Source: Tetracladium setigerum
Taxonomy: Eukaryota; Ascomycota; Leotiomycetes; Helotiales
Reading direction: 5' to 3'
Assembly: GCA_031472005.1 (NCBI GenBank)
Contig: PZJY01000001.1
Location: 3,782,001-3,846,000 of the forward strand
Length of the DNA stretch: 64,000 nt
Shown here: one piece after another, positions 12,591 to 25,392 of the stretch
Numbering within the stretch: the stretch's first letter is position 1
How the letters are laid out: the number at the start of each line of letters is the position of its first letter
The notes under the pieces: model-generated
Seen by the model: only the letters and a program-made list of their open reading frames with translations
The model's database searches: none
What the model was told of the DNA's origin: nothing
Program-made: the position numbers and the translations under genes

Positions 12591-13317
12591 ATTTATTTTG
12601 TGATTGATGCTTGAAGCTGCAGATTTGGGTTTGTGATGATTGGGGGCTGTAGATTCGAGAGAGGGTTTGTGGAGGTTGTGTGAAGGATTGGAAGGGTGGT
12701 GTGGTGGTGGTGGTGGTTGTTGATGTTGTTGATGTCAGACCCGAGACAGCTTCGCGGATAGATGCGGGGAAATACTGGGGTTGGTTGCGTATCAGATAAT
12801 GAAGCCAAGAACAATAATGGAACAGTAATCTAACTATACTGTACAGTATCGACAGTGCAATAGGATTAAATTTGTCAATCGAGAGCTTGCTTTTGGATGA
12901 AGAAATGGAGAGGAGCCCACAGGATCAAAGATGGTCACTATTGTAAGATTAGAAGAGCTTCTTCAGGTCAGCTGCCGAGTTCATGTGGTGTTCTGTAGCA
13001 GTGTGAGGGGATGCTAGCTGCAGCTGCAGGTACCAAAGAGGTGAAAGCAACAAGGAATCTCGTCGACGAGATTGATAGGACCGTGCATGTGAAAAACAAA
13101 GACTTTACTTCTACCATCATCTTCACTCATGATGGCCCTTTTCTCATAATTGTCAATGGCTTCATTCATTCAATAAAATACATTGTGTTCTCCCAGGAGA
13201 ATCTAAAGGAAAAGAGGCACAAGGCCATAACGATTCAATTTCCCCATCCCATTGCCCATTTTGCCCACTCGCTAAAAACACAAAAAAACACCATTGCTCA
13301 TCCGCCCTTTTTGGTCT
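12591..13317. other. Intergenic: mannosidase promoter and GFA1 3' region
   Basis: About 0.7 kb between the mannosidase start and the GFA1 stop. On the minus strand a CCA/CAA-rich, threonine-coding stretch (about 12690-12725) stays open in the mannosidase frame for over 80 codons without a methionine. No other feature seen. Confidence 0.5.
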
Positions 13318-15743
13318 CTATTCGACGGTAACGGACTTGGCCAAGTTACGTGGGAAATCAACGTTGAGACCTTCGGCAACCGCAAGCCAGTAGGCCATGA
13401 GTTGCAGAGGAATGACGTTGAGAAGACCTTGAAGACAGTCAACAGTCTGAGGAATCTCAATCTTCTCAGCTTGATCAGATTGGAATTCCTCATCATCGGG
13501 GTTGCAGATGATGATTGGCTTGCCAGATCGTGCAATGACTATGGGAATGTTAGCAATCATTCGAATTCAATTAGGTTTGTTACTTACCTTGTTGGTAGGC
13601 GTTCAAAGACTTGGAGAAGATTTTGTCTCTGGTGAGAATCATGATGATCGGGAGGTTCTCGTCAACCAAAGCCAAAACACCGTGCTTGAGCTCTCCAGAC
13701 ATGACAGCCTCGCAGTGAAGATATGAAATCTCCTTAATCTTAAGAGCTCCCTCCAAGGCAGTGGAGAACTGACTTCCTCTACCCAAGAGAAGCAAACTCT
13801 TCTGGTGCTTGAATGTTCTCGCACAAAGTTCCTTAATCGGTTGATCAAGCTCCAAAACAGCCTTGATCTGACCCGAGATCTTGCCAAGACCCTCCATGAT
13901 ATCCTCTCGTCGCTGCTGCTTCGAAGCCCGATCCTCGCTCAGCGAAAGAGCAAACATGATCATGGCAATGAATTGAGAAGTGTATGCCTTGGTAGATGCA
14001 ACACCGATTTCTGGTCCGGCATTGACGTGAACACCACAGTGGGTGAGAAGGGAGATGGATGAGCCGACAACATTGACAATACCAACGGTCAAGGCACCGC
14101 GCTCCAAGCAGTAACGAAGTGCCATAAGAGAATCAGCAGTCTCTCCGGACTGAGACACAAAGACACAGGTATCGTCACGGAAGACAGGGGCTTCTCTGTC
14201 CAGGAAATCCGAAGCTAATTCAACCGAAATTGGGATTTCTGTCAGCTCTTCGAAAGCACCTCGGACAGCCATGCAAGAGTGATAACTGGTTCCGCATGCA
14301 ATAAAGATGATCCTTCTGCAGCGGCGGATCGTAGGCATGTATGATCTCAAACCACCGAGCGTCACCTGCTTGTTTGCAACGTCAAGACGACCTCTCATGG
14401 TGTTGACGACAGACTCGGGCTGCTCGAAAATCTCCTTTTGCATGAAATGGTCGAATTTGCCCTTCATAATCTCCTGAAGCTCCAGCTCGAGGGTTTGAAT
14501 CGTTCGAACATTGGAGGAGCCATCGGCCTTTGTGAGTCTGTGGATGTTGAGAGAGCCCTCGTGGATGTGGGCAATATCGTCATCCTCAAGATACATGACC
14601 TTCTTGGTGTGCTCAACGATTGCGGAAGGGTCCGAGGAGAGAAAGAATTCGGTGGGCATTGGTGCTCCGTCATCTGTCATGAAAGCTCGCGATTGCGATC
14701 GGTGGAGGAGCGACTTGTCTGCTGGGGCAAGTGCGTTGCTGGCGGAGAGGAAATTGCCGACCATGGATTTCTTAAGAGCAACATTTTGAGAAGCCTGCTC
14801 TGCGGGAAGTGCACCCTCACCCTCGTACTCAACATCCACAAAGTCCACCTTCATTCGCTTTTGTGTCTTAACGCCAATAACCAATGGAGATCCCTTTCTG
14901 GCCGCAATAACTTCGTGGGGGTAGTGAACAGATTTCATCAACAGTCCAAAGGCTCCCTGCAGCTCCTTGATGATGGCCTTTGCCAAATCTGTGAATCCAA
15001 TCGTTGGCTCTTGGTCGTAGAGGTACTTGGCGAGCTTAGCAATACACTCGGTATCGGTCTCGGTTTCGAATTTGAATCCCTTAGTCTCCAATAGCGTCTT
15101 CAATTCCTTATAGTTGGTGATGATACCATTGTGAACCACCGAGAATTGCCATGATGGATCAGATCTATGTTCGCTTCTCTCAGTCACTACTCCAAACGCA
15201 CATGAGGTCCAGGACTTACCTGTGGGGATGGCAGTTGAGTCGGGAAGGAGGACCATGGGTGGCCCATCTGGTGTGTGCAATGCCTGCGTGCGAATCAAAG
15301 ATCTTGGTGAGATCTGGCTTCTCTTCCTCAATGAGTTGCTTGAGCTTTGCCACCTTGCCCACCTCCTTGTAGGCAAACACCTCGTTCTTCTTGTCTCCAT
15401 CTATGGCCAGTCCAGCAGAGTCGTAGCCACGGTATTCCAGCCGGGAGAGGCCATTGACGAGAGTATCGAGAATGAACTTCCTATCCTTTTCCACCAGGTA
15501 GTCTGATCATTTGCGTTAGTATGTGTTGTATGCTGGAAATGCGAGAAGAGGGGTAAGATGCGGTGTGTTGACGCGGGGGAAACGGTCATGGTGGTGCTGG
15601 CTGATGCCATGAACAGGCAGATAATTAGAAGAATTAAGAAGACGGTGTACATACTGATGTATCCGAAGATTCCGCTGCGAGATGTGTTAGCAGTCAATCC
15701 TCTGTTTTGTGCAAGAGGAAGAAGGTGTGTTTACGTACCACAT
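13318..15743 (-). CDS. gfa1: Glutamine:fructose-6-phosphate amidotransferase (GFAT)
   Basis: First and committed step of the hexosamine pathway: fructose-6-P plus glutamine gives glucosamine-6-P, the source of UDP-GlcNAc for chitin and glycans. Exons: 15739-15743 (5 nt), 15655-15674 (20 nt), 15220-15502, 13588-15164 and 13318-13538, together 701 residues. Introns lie at 15675-15738, 15503-15654, 15165-15219 and 13539-13587. The N-terminal Cys2 nucleophile codon is split by the first intron (MCGIFGYINYLVEKDRKF after splicing). The class II glutamine amidotransferase domain shows LEYRGYDSAG and HTRWATHG. Two SIS isomerase domains follow, with IFIACGTSYHS, VSQSGETADS, ASTKAYTSQ and LLLGRGSQFSTALEGALK, and the family tail NLAKSVTVE. 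The domain boundary lies near residue 300-330. Length and motifs are complete. The upstream region has a strongly pyrimidine-rich coding-strand tract (about 15850-15930), usual for a highly expressed fungal gene. Confidence 0.98.
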
Positions 15744-17582
15744 GCTTGCGGTAGCGAAGAGGTTCGGAGGGGAGCTTAGGGATAGATGTTTTCCGTTTGG
15801 TCGTTTGGAGAAGATTGCAAAAAAGGTGACAAACGAGTGAGTTTGGTTAGGTACGTAGGAATGAAGAGAGGGAGGAATAGAGAGAGGAAGAGAGATGTAT
15901 GAGAGTGAGGTGGAGAGAAGGAGGGAGAGCTGTCGAAATGTATTTGTACTTGGTTGGCAGGGATGCCGTTGCCCCACTCTAGTTTCAGGGCATTGAAGGT
16001 AAATGCGAACAACAACGAATGGCCATTACTGTATGGCCTTCCATTCTTTTTAATAAAGTGTAAAACCTTCCCTCCCGCGGCAGACTTTCCCCTATGGAGG
16101 CATATATGCATGCAATAAATAATGCATGCATTTGTTAACCTTTTTTCCTCTTTACTTCCCTTTACTTTCCTTTACTGCACCAGATCTCTCCTCCTTGACG
16201 ACCTCGTGTTCACGCCTTCACCGAACTCCCACAGCTGCAAAGGGCTGTTAAGAGGGTGCTAGGGCTTTCCTGCGAACTCTCCAGTCAAAGGGCAGCGTCG
16301 CCGCATCATCCAAGTCCCCTGCATAGCCACGCCAAGCATCTATTTTGAGGCTGGCGATCGACAACTACGACATAAACTGGACGGAGTAGCCAGGAACAAG
16401 TCAAGTTCAGGGACGGCACTTTTTCTTGCCACCAGGAGTTCGGCTTGAATCTTTCATTATTTTAGCATTATTATTAAGTAGGAATTATTGTTTATTGCGA
16501 ATGAGTTTTTATTGGGTGGGATTACTCTATGACGTGCATTTGTTGCTCTTGCTTGCTTGCTTGTTTGTCGTGCGTTTGTCTACCCGTGTCATCTGTGTTA
16601 TTGTATCACATAGATTTGGGACTTGAGCTACCAGCTATGGCCACGACACCATGGAAGCCGTGGAGAGAATGTGGAGAAGAGTGCTATGTACGGGATGGAT
16701 CCAACATGACTTGGGGGCATGAAAGGACTCTTTTCCTAAATCGTAAAACGTTCCGCTAATAGCAAGCGACGATGACAACGGAAATAATAACTCTCTACAT
16801 AAAGTTCTACTTTGAAGTATATACTTTCTGTATACTCCTCATTTGTACCAACTTTCTCCCAAGGCATGAAGCCACCTACCTCTCTTTCCCAAACCAAGAG
16901 AAATACTCACATGAAAACCAACCTCCTCATTTAAAGACTTAAAGAAATCGTGCCACAAACCAGCAAAACATCATTCACTGAGTCAAATAGTGAGTCACTC
17001 CAAAGATTGCAAAACATTGCAAATACTGGTATTGTACAGATCGCCTCCTGGAAGCCATGTCTGTCGTAAAGACGATTTCTGATTAAGCGAATCAGAGGGT
17101 GCAATACGAGCGACCCGAACAAGTGGAGACGACCTGTCTGACGAAATACTAGTCCCGGACATCAATCATCATTCTAGGGCGGCCCGAGAGTTGAACACGA
17201 GATAATCGAGCAAGAATACTAATAGGGGGGCAATTTTAGCTTCGCTTTTTAGGGACTTTGTTGCTGCGGCTGTTGCTTGTTTTCTATAGCGCTACTGTTC
17301 ACATGCTTGGATTCGATGAGAGTTTTGACCGGTCAATGTGGACGAGGTGGGACGAGGTGGTGTGGATCAAAGAGAGTATCAGGAAATGCTGTCCGTTCAC
17401 CATCTCCTGCCCACAAACTCCCAAGAGAATCAATATTGAAGTTTTGAGGCCCATTAGGATTGCCTAGGAGGCTCTTGCATCCTATATGTATATTGTTACA
17501 AGTTACAGTTAAAGCCTCATCATGCCCAACCCATCCGTGAGATGCCAGGCGCCAACGCATGAAAGCAAGAAGTCAACGCAAT
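15744..17582. other. Intergenic: GFA1 promoter and Rpt4 3' region
   Basis: About 1.8 kb with no credible gene. The 15850-15930 part is purine-rich on the plus strand, which is a CT-rich leader for GFA1. An ATGCATGC-rich patch lies at 16105-16132. Open frames at 16426-16759 and 17258-17560 are short and unsupported. Confidence 0.5.
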
Positions 17583-18908
17583 CTAGAGCTTAGAGTACTC
17601 CAATTTTCCTTCAAGCTTCTTCGCCTCGGCCACCTTGCGTACTGCCTTGTTGAAGTCGTCTTGGTTGACTGCATCCCTGTAATCCTTGATAGCGAATAAC
17701 CCACTGGAAACGTCAGTATTTATATCGAGGGAAAATAAGAGAGATACTTACGCCTCTGTCACAACGTTTCTTAAATCTGCACCGTTGAGACCATCACTCA
17801 TCTTCACCACGCTTTCAAAGTCGACTTCGCCGTCGATAACGACACCTGCTGCATGAATCTTCATGATCTCCAAACGCCCAACCTCGTTTGGAAGAGGAAT
17901 CTCAATCTTTCTGTCCAGTCTTCCGGCTCGGAGCAAAGCTGGATCGAGGGTGTCGGGTCGGTTTGTAGCCATGATTATCTTTGTCTTTCCCAAATAGTCG
18001 AATCCATCCAGTTGATTGAGCAGTTCCATCAATGTACGTTGGATTTCTCGATCCGCAGAAGTACCCTCCGAAAATCTTCGTCCTCCAATAGCATCGATTT
18101 CATCCATGAAGATGATACATGGCTCGTGTTCCTTAGCGTATCCAAACATCTCTCGAATTAACCTTGCAGACTCTCCGATGTACTTGTCGACGATGGCAGA
18201 GGACACAACTGTATTGTGTTAGTAGCGCAAACAAGGTATGCACTTTGGGGGGCTTTACCCTTCAAGAAATTCGTCTCCAAACTGCTAGCCACGGCTCTCG
18301 CCAGTAGGGTCTTTCCTGTTCCTGGAGGTCCATATAGCAGTACACCCTTTGGAGGCTTGATACCAACTCTCAAAAACAACTCGGGGTTCTTGAGTGGAAG
18401 TTCAATAACCTCTCGTAATTCTCTGATTTGCTCATTCAGCCCACCAATTCCACCAAAGCTAACCTGTCCGGGATCTTCCAACGACATATTGTACACAAGA
18501 GGGTCGACTTCTCGCGGTAGCATTCGCATGATTGTGAGTGTGGTCATATCGAGGGCGACACGGGTTCCTTGCTTCAACTGTGCCTTGTCGACCTTCGACC
18601 TGCATCCGACGACATATCTGGGTCCTGAGGAGGCTTTCACGATAACTTTAATGCATGTTAGCCATGTGGTGAAGATCCTAGAATACGTCCCAAAACGTAC
18701 ATCTTTCATCATCTAACTGCTTCAACACCTCTCCAATGATCTGCCCGACGCTCTGTAGAGCCTTGATGTTGTCCTCTGTGTGATCAAAATCCTTCTGTAA
18801 TCCCTTGATATCTAACCGCAGCGCCTTGAGCTTTGCTTCCCATTCTCTGGATTCTAGGAGCTTCGCCTTGAAAGATGAGAGCGCATGGGATCGCTCATCG
18901 TCGGACAT
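17583..18908 (-). CDS. rpt4: 26S proteasome regulatory ATPase Rpt4
   Basis: One of six AAA+ ATPases in the base of the 19S regulatory particle; it unfolds ubiquitinated substrates and feeds them into the 20S core. Exons: 18701-18908, 18259-18645, 17752-18208 and 17583-17703, giving 390 residues, the expected length. Start taken at MSDDERSHAL; an in-frame upstream extension exists but is low-complexity. Order of parts: N-terminal coiled coil (about residues 5-70), OB segment (VVGCRSKVDKAQLKQG, VALDMTTLTIMRMLPREVDP), GGLNEQIRELREVIELPL, Walker A GPPGTGKT, Walker B IIFMDEID, second region of homology ATNRPDTLDPALLRAGRLDR, and C-terminal helical part ending LEYSKL. The tail lacks an HbYX motif, as expected for Rpt4. 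Introns at 18646-18700, 18209-18258 and 17704-17751 are ordinary. Shares the upstream region with enolase, transcribed divergently. Confidence 0.97.
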
Positions 18909-20624
18909 CTTGGAGTTTGGTAGTGGAGGGATAGGTGAGGAATAGGGGGTACTCGAGGATGAAAGGCGGGTTATTGGAATGCGCTGGTGATGAGTTGGGA
19001 GAGGTTTTGTTGATGGTGATAGCTTGTCGCCGTTGGAGGTTGACGCGAAGCTTGGTGCAGCCTGTCGGTCCTTGATGCCAAGCATTAGGTCAGCCATGAA
19101 CCACATGACTATCACGTTATCTTTTCATTTATGTTTTTGAACTGTTAGAGGTCGTGTAGAAAGAAGGAGTTTGATTCAAGATACTTATTAGATTGCTATA
19201 GAATGTTCATTATGACCTTGACTTTTGATATTTCGTCTCAACCCAAGAGAGCTATATGTCTCTACCGGTCCAGCTTGGATGAGATGGTATGGACGAGAGC
19301 CAATGTAGTATGTGTATCAATATTTTCAAGTATATCAATCATTATGGGAATATCGAAGTGAGAAGCATCTGCTCTTATCGTGCACAATGGATTATTGAAG
19401 CATTGCTGAAGTGATTTTTTCGAGGGGGTTCAAAGTCTTGGAAGTCTCAATACACAGGGAGGGCCATGAAGATCTGGAATGCTTGGATGCTCCTCTTTCG
19501 GCGTGGAGGACTTATCAAAACACCTAATAAAATGCCTCAGGTCAGACCCATCTTGGGGAGGATGGAGGCTATATCGGCGTCGTTTGTAGCCAAACAAGGA
19601 AATCGTGACTCAATCATTTGTGAAATTGTATGTCTTGGAATTGCGTTGCCCTTTGTCATGACCTTGAGTGTTTTGCGATGGGGATGAGAGCGAAAATAAC
19701 GAAAATAATGGAGGCTATCTATCGATTGACCTCTTTGGTCCTGGTAGCTACCTTACATAGCCTCGAGCTCGAGACGCAGGAGGATGGGAAAGGATAGGAA
19801 TGAACGAATGAATGATTTGCTGGTACAGTACTTATCCGCAAGGCTGTAGAGATCTGCAACCCCAATTGAATAATATGACGACGGGAAAGCCTCGACGATC
19901 CCATTTTTCACACGAGGCTGAGAAACAGATGGAAGGAAGTTTTTGTTCGCAGTTTGAGAGAGTGTGAGAGGTTCGTTGGATCTCCGCTTGGCGCCTTGGC
20001 GTCGCACATGGCCGTCCGTGTACTGTAATAATCGGCGCGATTCTGTGGCAGGGATGGGCCGTTCCAGCGAAACCCCCACTACACTCCTCCGACTTCCAGC
20101 TCAACAACATTTTCTAGAGACAGCTGCCCCTCTTTCAAAGGACGCCATCTCCATTTGTTGACCTCGCAGATACCGGCTGCACCTCGACTCCAAAAACACC
20201 AGAAAAAACAATAAGCGCAACAGAGGTGAGTAACCATCATTTTCGCCCTCTTTTTCAGCCTGCAACCAATTGGCAACCGGACCACCGGCCTGCCATTCCA
20301 TTCCTTTCGAGAGAAGAGCTTCGACGGCAGCCAGTCGCTGAAACTCGTTTGCGTGCTTTTCCAAAACCACCCCACCACGCGCGCTTGCTTCCTTCTTCCT
20401 CCCCCTCCACTACTACCTCGACCAGCCTCTTCCTCTTTCTCATCATACTTTGTTCATCAACTGACCTGCATCTTCCTTCTTCAAGTCATCCAGAACAAAA
20501 AAAACAACTTCAAATTCAGTTAAAGGTCAGCTCCAATCCCCCTTTGAGATAAAAGTTGGCTGTTGTTTGTTTGTGTTGAGTTCCTCTAACCCCTCTACCC
20601 CTCATCAGATAAACAATTGCAATC
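18909..20624. promoter_or_regulatory. Divergent promoter region, Rpt4 / enolase
   Basis: About 1.7 kb between two divergently transcribed housekeeping genes. The enolase side has a long CT-rich tract at about 20385-20450 followed by CAA/TTC-rich leader sequence up to the ATG, typical of strongly expressed fungal glycolytic genes. No coding gene is supported; the open frames at 19466-20552 are short and overlapping. Confidence 0.6.
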
Positions 20625-22267
20625 ATGGCCATCACCAAGGTTCACGCTCGCTCCGTCTACGATTCTCGTGGTAACCCAACTGTCGAGGTACGTCTCTTGC
20701 TCATACATGCCTTTGCTTTCTCCAGTACAATTGCTCACTTTACTTCATCACAGGTTGACATCGTCACCGAGACTGGTCTCCACCGCGCCATTGTTCCCTC
20801 CGGTGCTTCCACTGGTATGTACACCTACCCTCCTCCGATAGACCTCAAACTGGGTGCTAATTGCTATAAATCTACAGGTCAACACGAGGCTGTCGAGCTC
20901 CGCGATGGTGACAAGAGCAAGTGGGAAGGAAAGGGTGTCACCAAGGCTGTTGCCAACGTCAACGATGTCATTGGCCCCGCCCTCATCAAGGAGAACATTG
21001 ATGTCAAGGACCAGCCAAAGATCGATGAGTTCTTGAACTCTCTCGATGGAACCCCAAACAAGGGAAAGCTCGGTGCCAACGCCATCCTCGGTGTCAGTCT
21101 TGCTGTTGCTAAGGCCGCCGCTGCCGAGAAGGTAATTTCATACTCCAACTGCACCCAATTCTGCTAACTCGGGCAGGGTATTCCTCTCTACGCTCACATC
21201 TCGGACCTCGCTGGCACCAAGAAGCCATATGTCCTTCCCGTCCCATTCATGAACGTTCTCAATGGAGGGTAAGTCTGCAGGCTCCACTCAAGAATGACCA
21301 CAGCTAATTGTTTGAAGTTCCCACGCTGGTGGCCGATTGGCTTTCCAGGAGTTCATGATTGTTCCATCGTAAGTCAAAATTCCCAACAAATGACAGGTCA
21401 TTCTGACTTTTTACAGTGCCGCCCCAACCTTCTCCGAGGCTCTCCGTCACGGTTCCGAGGTCTACCACAAGCTCAAGTCCCTTGCCAAGAAGAAGTACGG
21501 ACAATCCGCTGGTAACGTTGGTGATGAGGGTGGTGTTGCACCAGATATCCAGACTGCTGAGGAGGCTCTTGAGCTTATCACCGAGGCTATCGAGGCCGCT
21601 GGTTACACTGGCAGAATGAACATCGCCATGGATGTCGCTTCCAGCGAATTCTACAAGGAGGATGCCAAGAAGTACGACTTGGACTTCAAGAACCCAGACA
21701 GTGACCCAACCAAGTGGATCACCTACGAGGAGCTTGCCGCTCAATACCAGGCCCTCGCAAAGAAATACCCAATCGTCAGCATTGAGGATCCATTTGCCGA
21801 GGATGACTGGGAGGCCTGGAGCTACTTCTTCAAGAGCTCTGATTTCCAAATTGTCGGAGATGACTTGACTGTCACCAACCCAATCCGCATCAAGAAGGCC
21901 ATTGAGCTCAAGTCCTGCGATGCTCTCCTCCTCAAGGTCAACCAAATCGGTACTCTCACCGAGTCTATCCAGGCCGCAAAGGATTCCTACGCTGCCGGAT
22001 GGGGTGTCATGGTTTCCCACCGATCTGGAGAGACTGAGGATGTTACCATCGCTGATATCGTTGTCGGCATTAGGGCTGGCCAAATCAAGACTGGTGCTCC
22101 AGCTCGTTCCGAGCGTCTTGCCAAGTTGAACCAAGTAAGTGGCCTGGAAATGATTGTCTTTAATGGGCCAGATGCTAACCAATGCGCAGATTCTCCGAAT
22201 CGAGGAGGAGTTGGGTGACAAGGCTATCTACGCTGGAGCCAACTTCAGAACTGCCGTCAGCTTGTAA
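20625..22267 (+). CDS. eno1: Enolase (2-phosphoglycerate dehydratase)
   Basis: Glycolytic enzyme that converts 2-phosphoglycerate to phosphoenolpyruvate in the cytosol. Exons: 20625-20687, 20754-20814, 20878-21131, 21177-21268, 21318-21368, 21417-22134 and 22190-22267, together 438 residues, the normal fungal length. Introns lie at 20688-20753, 20815-20877, 21132-21176, 21269-21317, 21369-21416 and 22135-22189. Visible landmarks: MAITKVHARSVYDSRGNPTV, the SGASTGQHEAVELRDGD loop, SHAGGRLAFQEFMIVP, VGDEGGVAPD, SIEDPFAEDDW, the signature LLLKVNQIGTLTES with the catalytic lysine, SHRSGETED, and a C-terminal GANFRTAVSL. Start context CAATCATGGCC is good for a fungal gene. Five of the six introns fall in the first half, a 5' bias common in fungal glycolytic genes. 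Codon use is strongly C-ending, which also produces a long open frame on the opposite strand. Confidence 0.98.
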
Positions 22268-23295
22268 ACATGTTAATACTTGGGGACTTGCCGAGGCGAG
22301 TGGTCAGAAACGAATGAATGATGATCATGATGATGATGACACTGAGAGGTGATGGTGGAAGGAGGTTGCGCTGAGCAAAATAATAGCTTTAGCTGGATGT
22401 CACGAAGGACCGGGAATCAAAAGTTGTACCACTGCAATAATGATTTTTCAACTGGTGATGTATAGTCGTGCAACGGTCTTCTGCTGGCAGTAGTAGTGCC
22501 ATGCCTTATGACGGATGGTTTGAAGACCTTTTGGCTTGTGCAAGGCGAATCTTATTCTTAGATTACCCGGTTGTTACCTTATTCACTAGCCACACTAACC
22601 AAGGTGCAGTCAGTATTCAGCATTTCGTATCAGTAGTACGATTATTGGGAAATTGCTCCCAAGAAAAGCATAATTTTCTTTCTTTTTTCCTTTGCAATGT
22701 GTCTTCTTCTCCGCTTTTTGAAACACAAAGGGTAAAGAAAGTTCCACGACATCACAGTATTGCCACATTATTGCATGTCTTCATTGTGGTGGAAAGTAGA
22801 ACTTGGGAGATGGGAGGATAAGGACTTGTGATAAAACCAAACAAAAAATAGATCCTCGCCTCTTTGCCTCATCAGAGGACGTACGTAACGTGGGCAGGGA
22901 AAAAAAAACACACTTAAAATTTTCATTTACGGAGGGGTGGAGGGAAGGAAGGGAAGGGGAGGGTAGTCGAGGCCCAATATGTGCCCAAAGGTGACTGCTA
23001 GGATGGGCCGAGTGCGCAAACGAGGCTAGGAATGGCCGACCAATGACGGTGCAGCACCGTCCCAGCACAGGCACACAGTCAGTTCAAATCGAAACACACC
23101 ACACACACACACCCTACCATACCCTATCCCCTCCGTCACTCCCTCCAACTTTTAAAAACAAACTCCGTCTGCCTCCTTTCACCAACATCCAACTTTCGCA
23201 TTTTCTTCAATCTCGCCCTCCAGTATCTCACTATACAATTTCAACCACCTGCCAACTCACTAAACAATCTACCGACTCCCTCAACACCATTCAAA
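22268..23295. other. Intergenic: enolase 3' region and eIF3j promoter
   Basis: About 1 kb between tandem genes. After the enolase stop a GATGATGATGAT patch (22318-22338) is visible. Nearer eIF3j there is a purine-rich run (22925-22965), then a CA-repeat patch and CT-rich leader (23095-23290). No gene seen. Confidence 0.5.
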
Positions 23296-24368
23296 ATGCC
23301 TGAGAAGTGGGGTAAGTCGCATCCCTTCCCTTCCCCTCGCGCGTCATCGTGTCCGTTCGTGCTTCTGCGACGTGAGGTCGACCACGTATGGGACATTTTT
23401 GACCCTCGTCGTCTATCCTATGCGATACATGATCGGCATGCACTATGGCGGCATATTATTGGAACCCATTTACTGACTGTTACTTTTCTTGCAGATGAAT
23501 CGTCCGACGAGTCCTCGTCCGGCTCCTCCTCTGCGCCCCCGGTCACGGCATCAACCCGCCGCAAGTTCGATGATGAAGAAGATGACTCCGATGTTATCGA
23601 CTCTTGGGATGCCGCAGAAGACTCCGAGGTAGAGCGCGAGAAGGCCAAGGTCGCCGCAGAGAAGAAGGCCAAAGCAGATGCCGAGGCCGCCGCCAACCAC
23701 AAGTCGAAGGCTCAAAGAATCGCAGAGCGACAAGCCGAGAAGGCTCGCCAACTCGCCGAGGACAGTGATGAGAGCAGCGAGGAGGAAGATGCTGCAGCAC
23801 GAAGAGAGCGTCTGCGACGAACTGAACAAGAATCCGACCTTAAGCACGCCGAGGATCTGTTTGGAAACATTGGCATCAGCAACAGCCGCAAGGTTACCTC
23901 TGCTGCTAACGCTGTTGTTCTTGATACCAAGAACCCTGCCGCTACTGTTGATCTCACCACTCTTCCTCTCTTCGACCCAAAGACCAAGATCCAGTTCGAG
24001 AAGATGCGCGATACCCTCGTTCCAATCATTGGCAGCAACTCCAAGAAGGCCCAGTACATCATCTTCTTGCAGGAGTTCACCAAGCAACTCGCCAAGGACC
24101 TTCCCAGCGACCAGATCAAGAAGATTTCTAGCTCCTTAACTGCCTTGAGTAACGAGAAGATGAAGGAGGAGAAGCTCGCCGAGAAGGGAGGCAAGAAGAG
24201 CAAGGCCCAAAAGACCAAGGTCGCACTTGTAGCCAGCAGAAACACATCTACTACAGCCGATACCAACGCCTATGACGATGATTTCGGAGAGTAAGTTGCC
24301 TCTCTTCATTCTCTTGACTCTTTGCCCAAACCCAGAAACTAACATGTGATAGTGACGATTTCATGTGA
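23296..24368 (+). CDS. hcr1: Translation initiation factor eIF3 subunit J (Hcr1)
   Basis: eIF3j/Hcr1 binds the 40S decoding centre with eIF3 and eIF1A and helps in start selection, termination and recycling. Exons: 23296-23311, 23495-24290 and 24353-24368, together 275 residues. The first exon codes only MPEKW plus one base; the last codes the final acidic residues and FM-stop. The protein starts with W, then an acidic serine-rich segment (DESSDESSSGSSS), DDEEDDSDVIDSWDAAED, a Lys/Ala/Glu-rich coiled coil (about 55-105), a second acidic patch, then the conserved C-terminal part with AEDLFGNIG, VDLTTLPLFDPKTKIQFEKM and YIIFLQEFTKQLAKDLPSDQ, a lysine-rich tail and an acidic end (DDDFGEDDFM-like). 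That layout matches the family. The first intron (23312-23494) is unusually long for this window at 183 nt. Confidence 0.95.
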
Positions 24369-25392
24369 ACAAGTTCCACGCAAATACGGCGTTATGCTCC
24401 TCTCTCCCTCCACCCATCCCAACCATGAAAAAGGACCTATCTACAGTAAAGGCCTCAGCCAATATCCAAAGTGGCTCCCTGCTACCTACTACGTCCGCGG
24501 CCAAGCATCGACCAAAAAACTTCAACTTAATGGACAAAGCGCATGTATCCGCCGTTGGTCAGCCTGGTCACATGCATGAGCTGACAGGCCGTCCAAAAAT
24601 GATTTGTCGTGTTTGGGGAGGGGAAGGCGAGGGAGATTAGAAGGAGCAGCAGAACTTGGTGGCACTGGGGGGTGGGGGTGTGGATTTGGTCGAGATCTTC
24701 TTTTCTTTTTCAAAAACGTAGACTGCATGCATGCACTTGCAATGGCCATTCAAACTAGAAAGGCATCGTTATCATCCGTGTTAGTACAGATGCGTGCATT
24801 TATCGTTGTTTTTTTGCTGCTTTTTTGTGCTTTTGATGGGTTGATGGTTCAGGGGGAAGGGGGTTATAGATGGTTTGCGATAGAGCAGGCCTGATGGATG
24901 GAGAGGTTTAGAACCAAATACTATCAGAATTTGAAATATTGGACTTTGAAGATTTGATGTGATAGTGGTACAGTACAGTACCCAGATTAGTATTGTATTT
25001 CCGGCCTCCTCGCGGTTAGGGAAAATAAGCCCTATATCTCTTACCTGCTATCTATCATGGAGGTGTCAGGTAGTAAAGAGAAAGATATGGAGTACGGCAA
25101 ATGATTTCTATCACAAGTAATGATTCTTGTAAGATTCTTTGGCCGTCATCTCAAGGGTATTGTACTTTACATGAGGAACCTACGTGATACCTAACCTCGC
25201 TTAATCCACTGTCTCTTTTGAAAGCTTCAACCTTCTCTTCTCTATTGAACGCAGTTTACTTTCACATCTACCTCTAACCCAGATACCTATACATACCGAC
25301 TCATCTACCAACGCCTCTACTCTATCCCCACTCCTCTCCATCTTCCCCCAAAAGAAGTCCATTTCCAATTCCAATCCCAATCCACAACCGAC
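24369..25392. other. Convergent 3' intergenic region
   Basis: About 1 kb between the eIF3j stop and the stop of the convergent thioesterase-like gene. GTACAGTACAGTAC occurs at 24969-24982. No gene seen. Confidence 0.5.

Noticed and set aside
14438..15094. 218-codon open frame opposite GFA1
   Set aside because: Antisense shadow of the large GFA1 exon.
21304..22221. 305-codon open frame opposite enolase
   Set aside because: It is antisense to the large enolase exon; the biased C-ending codons of enolase suppress stops on the other strand. No domain or start context.
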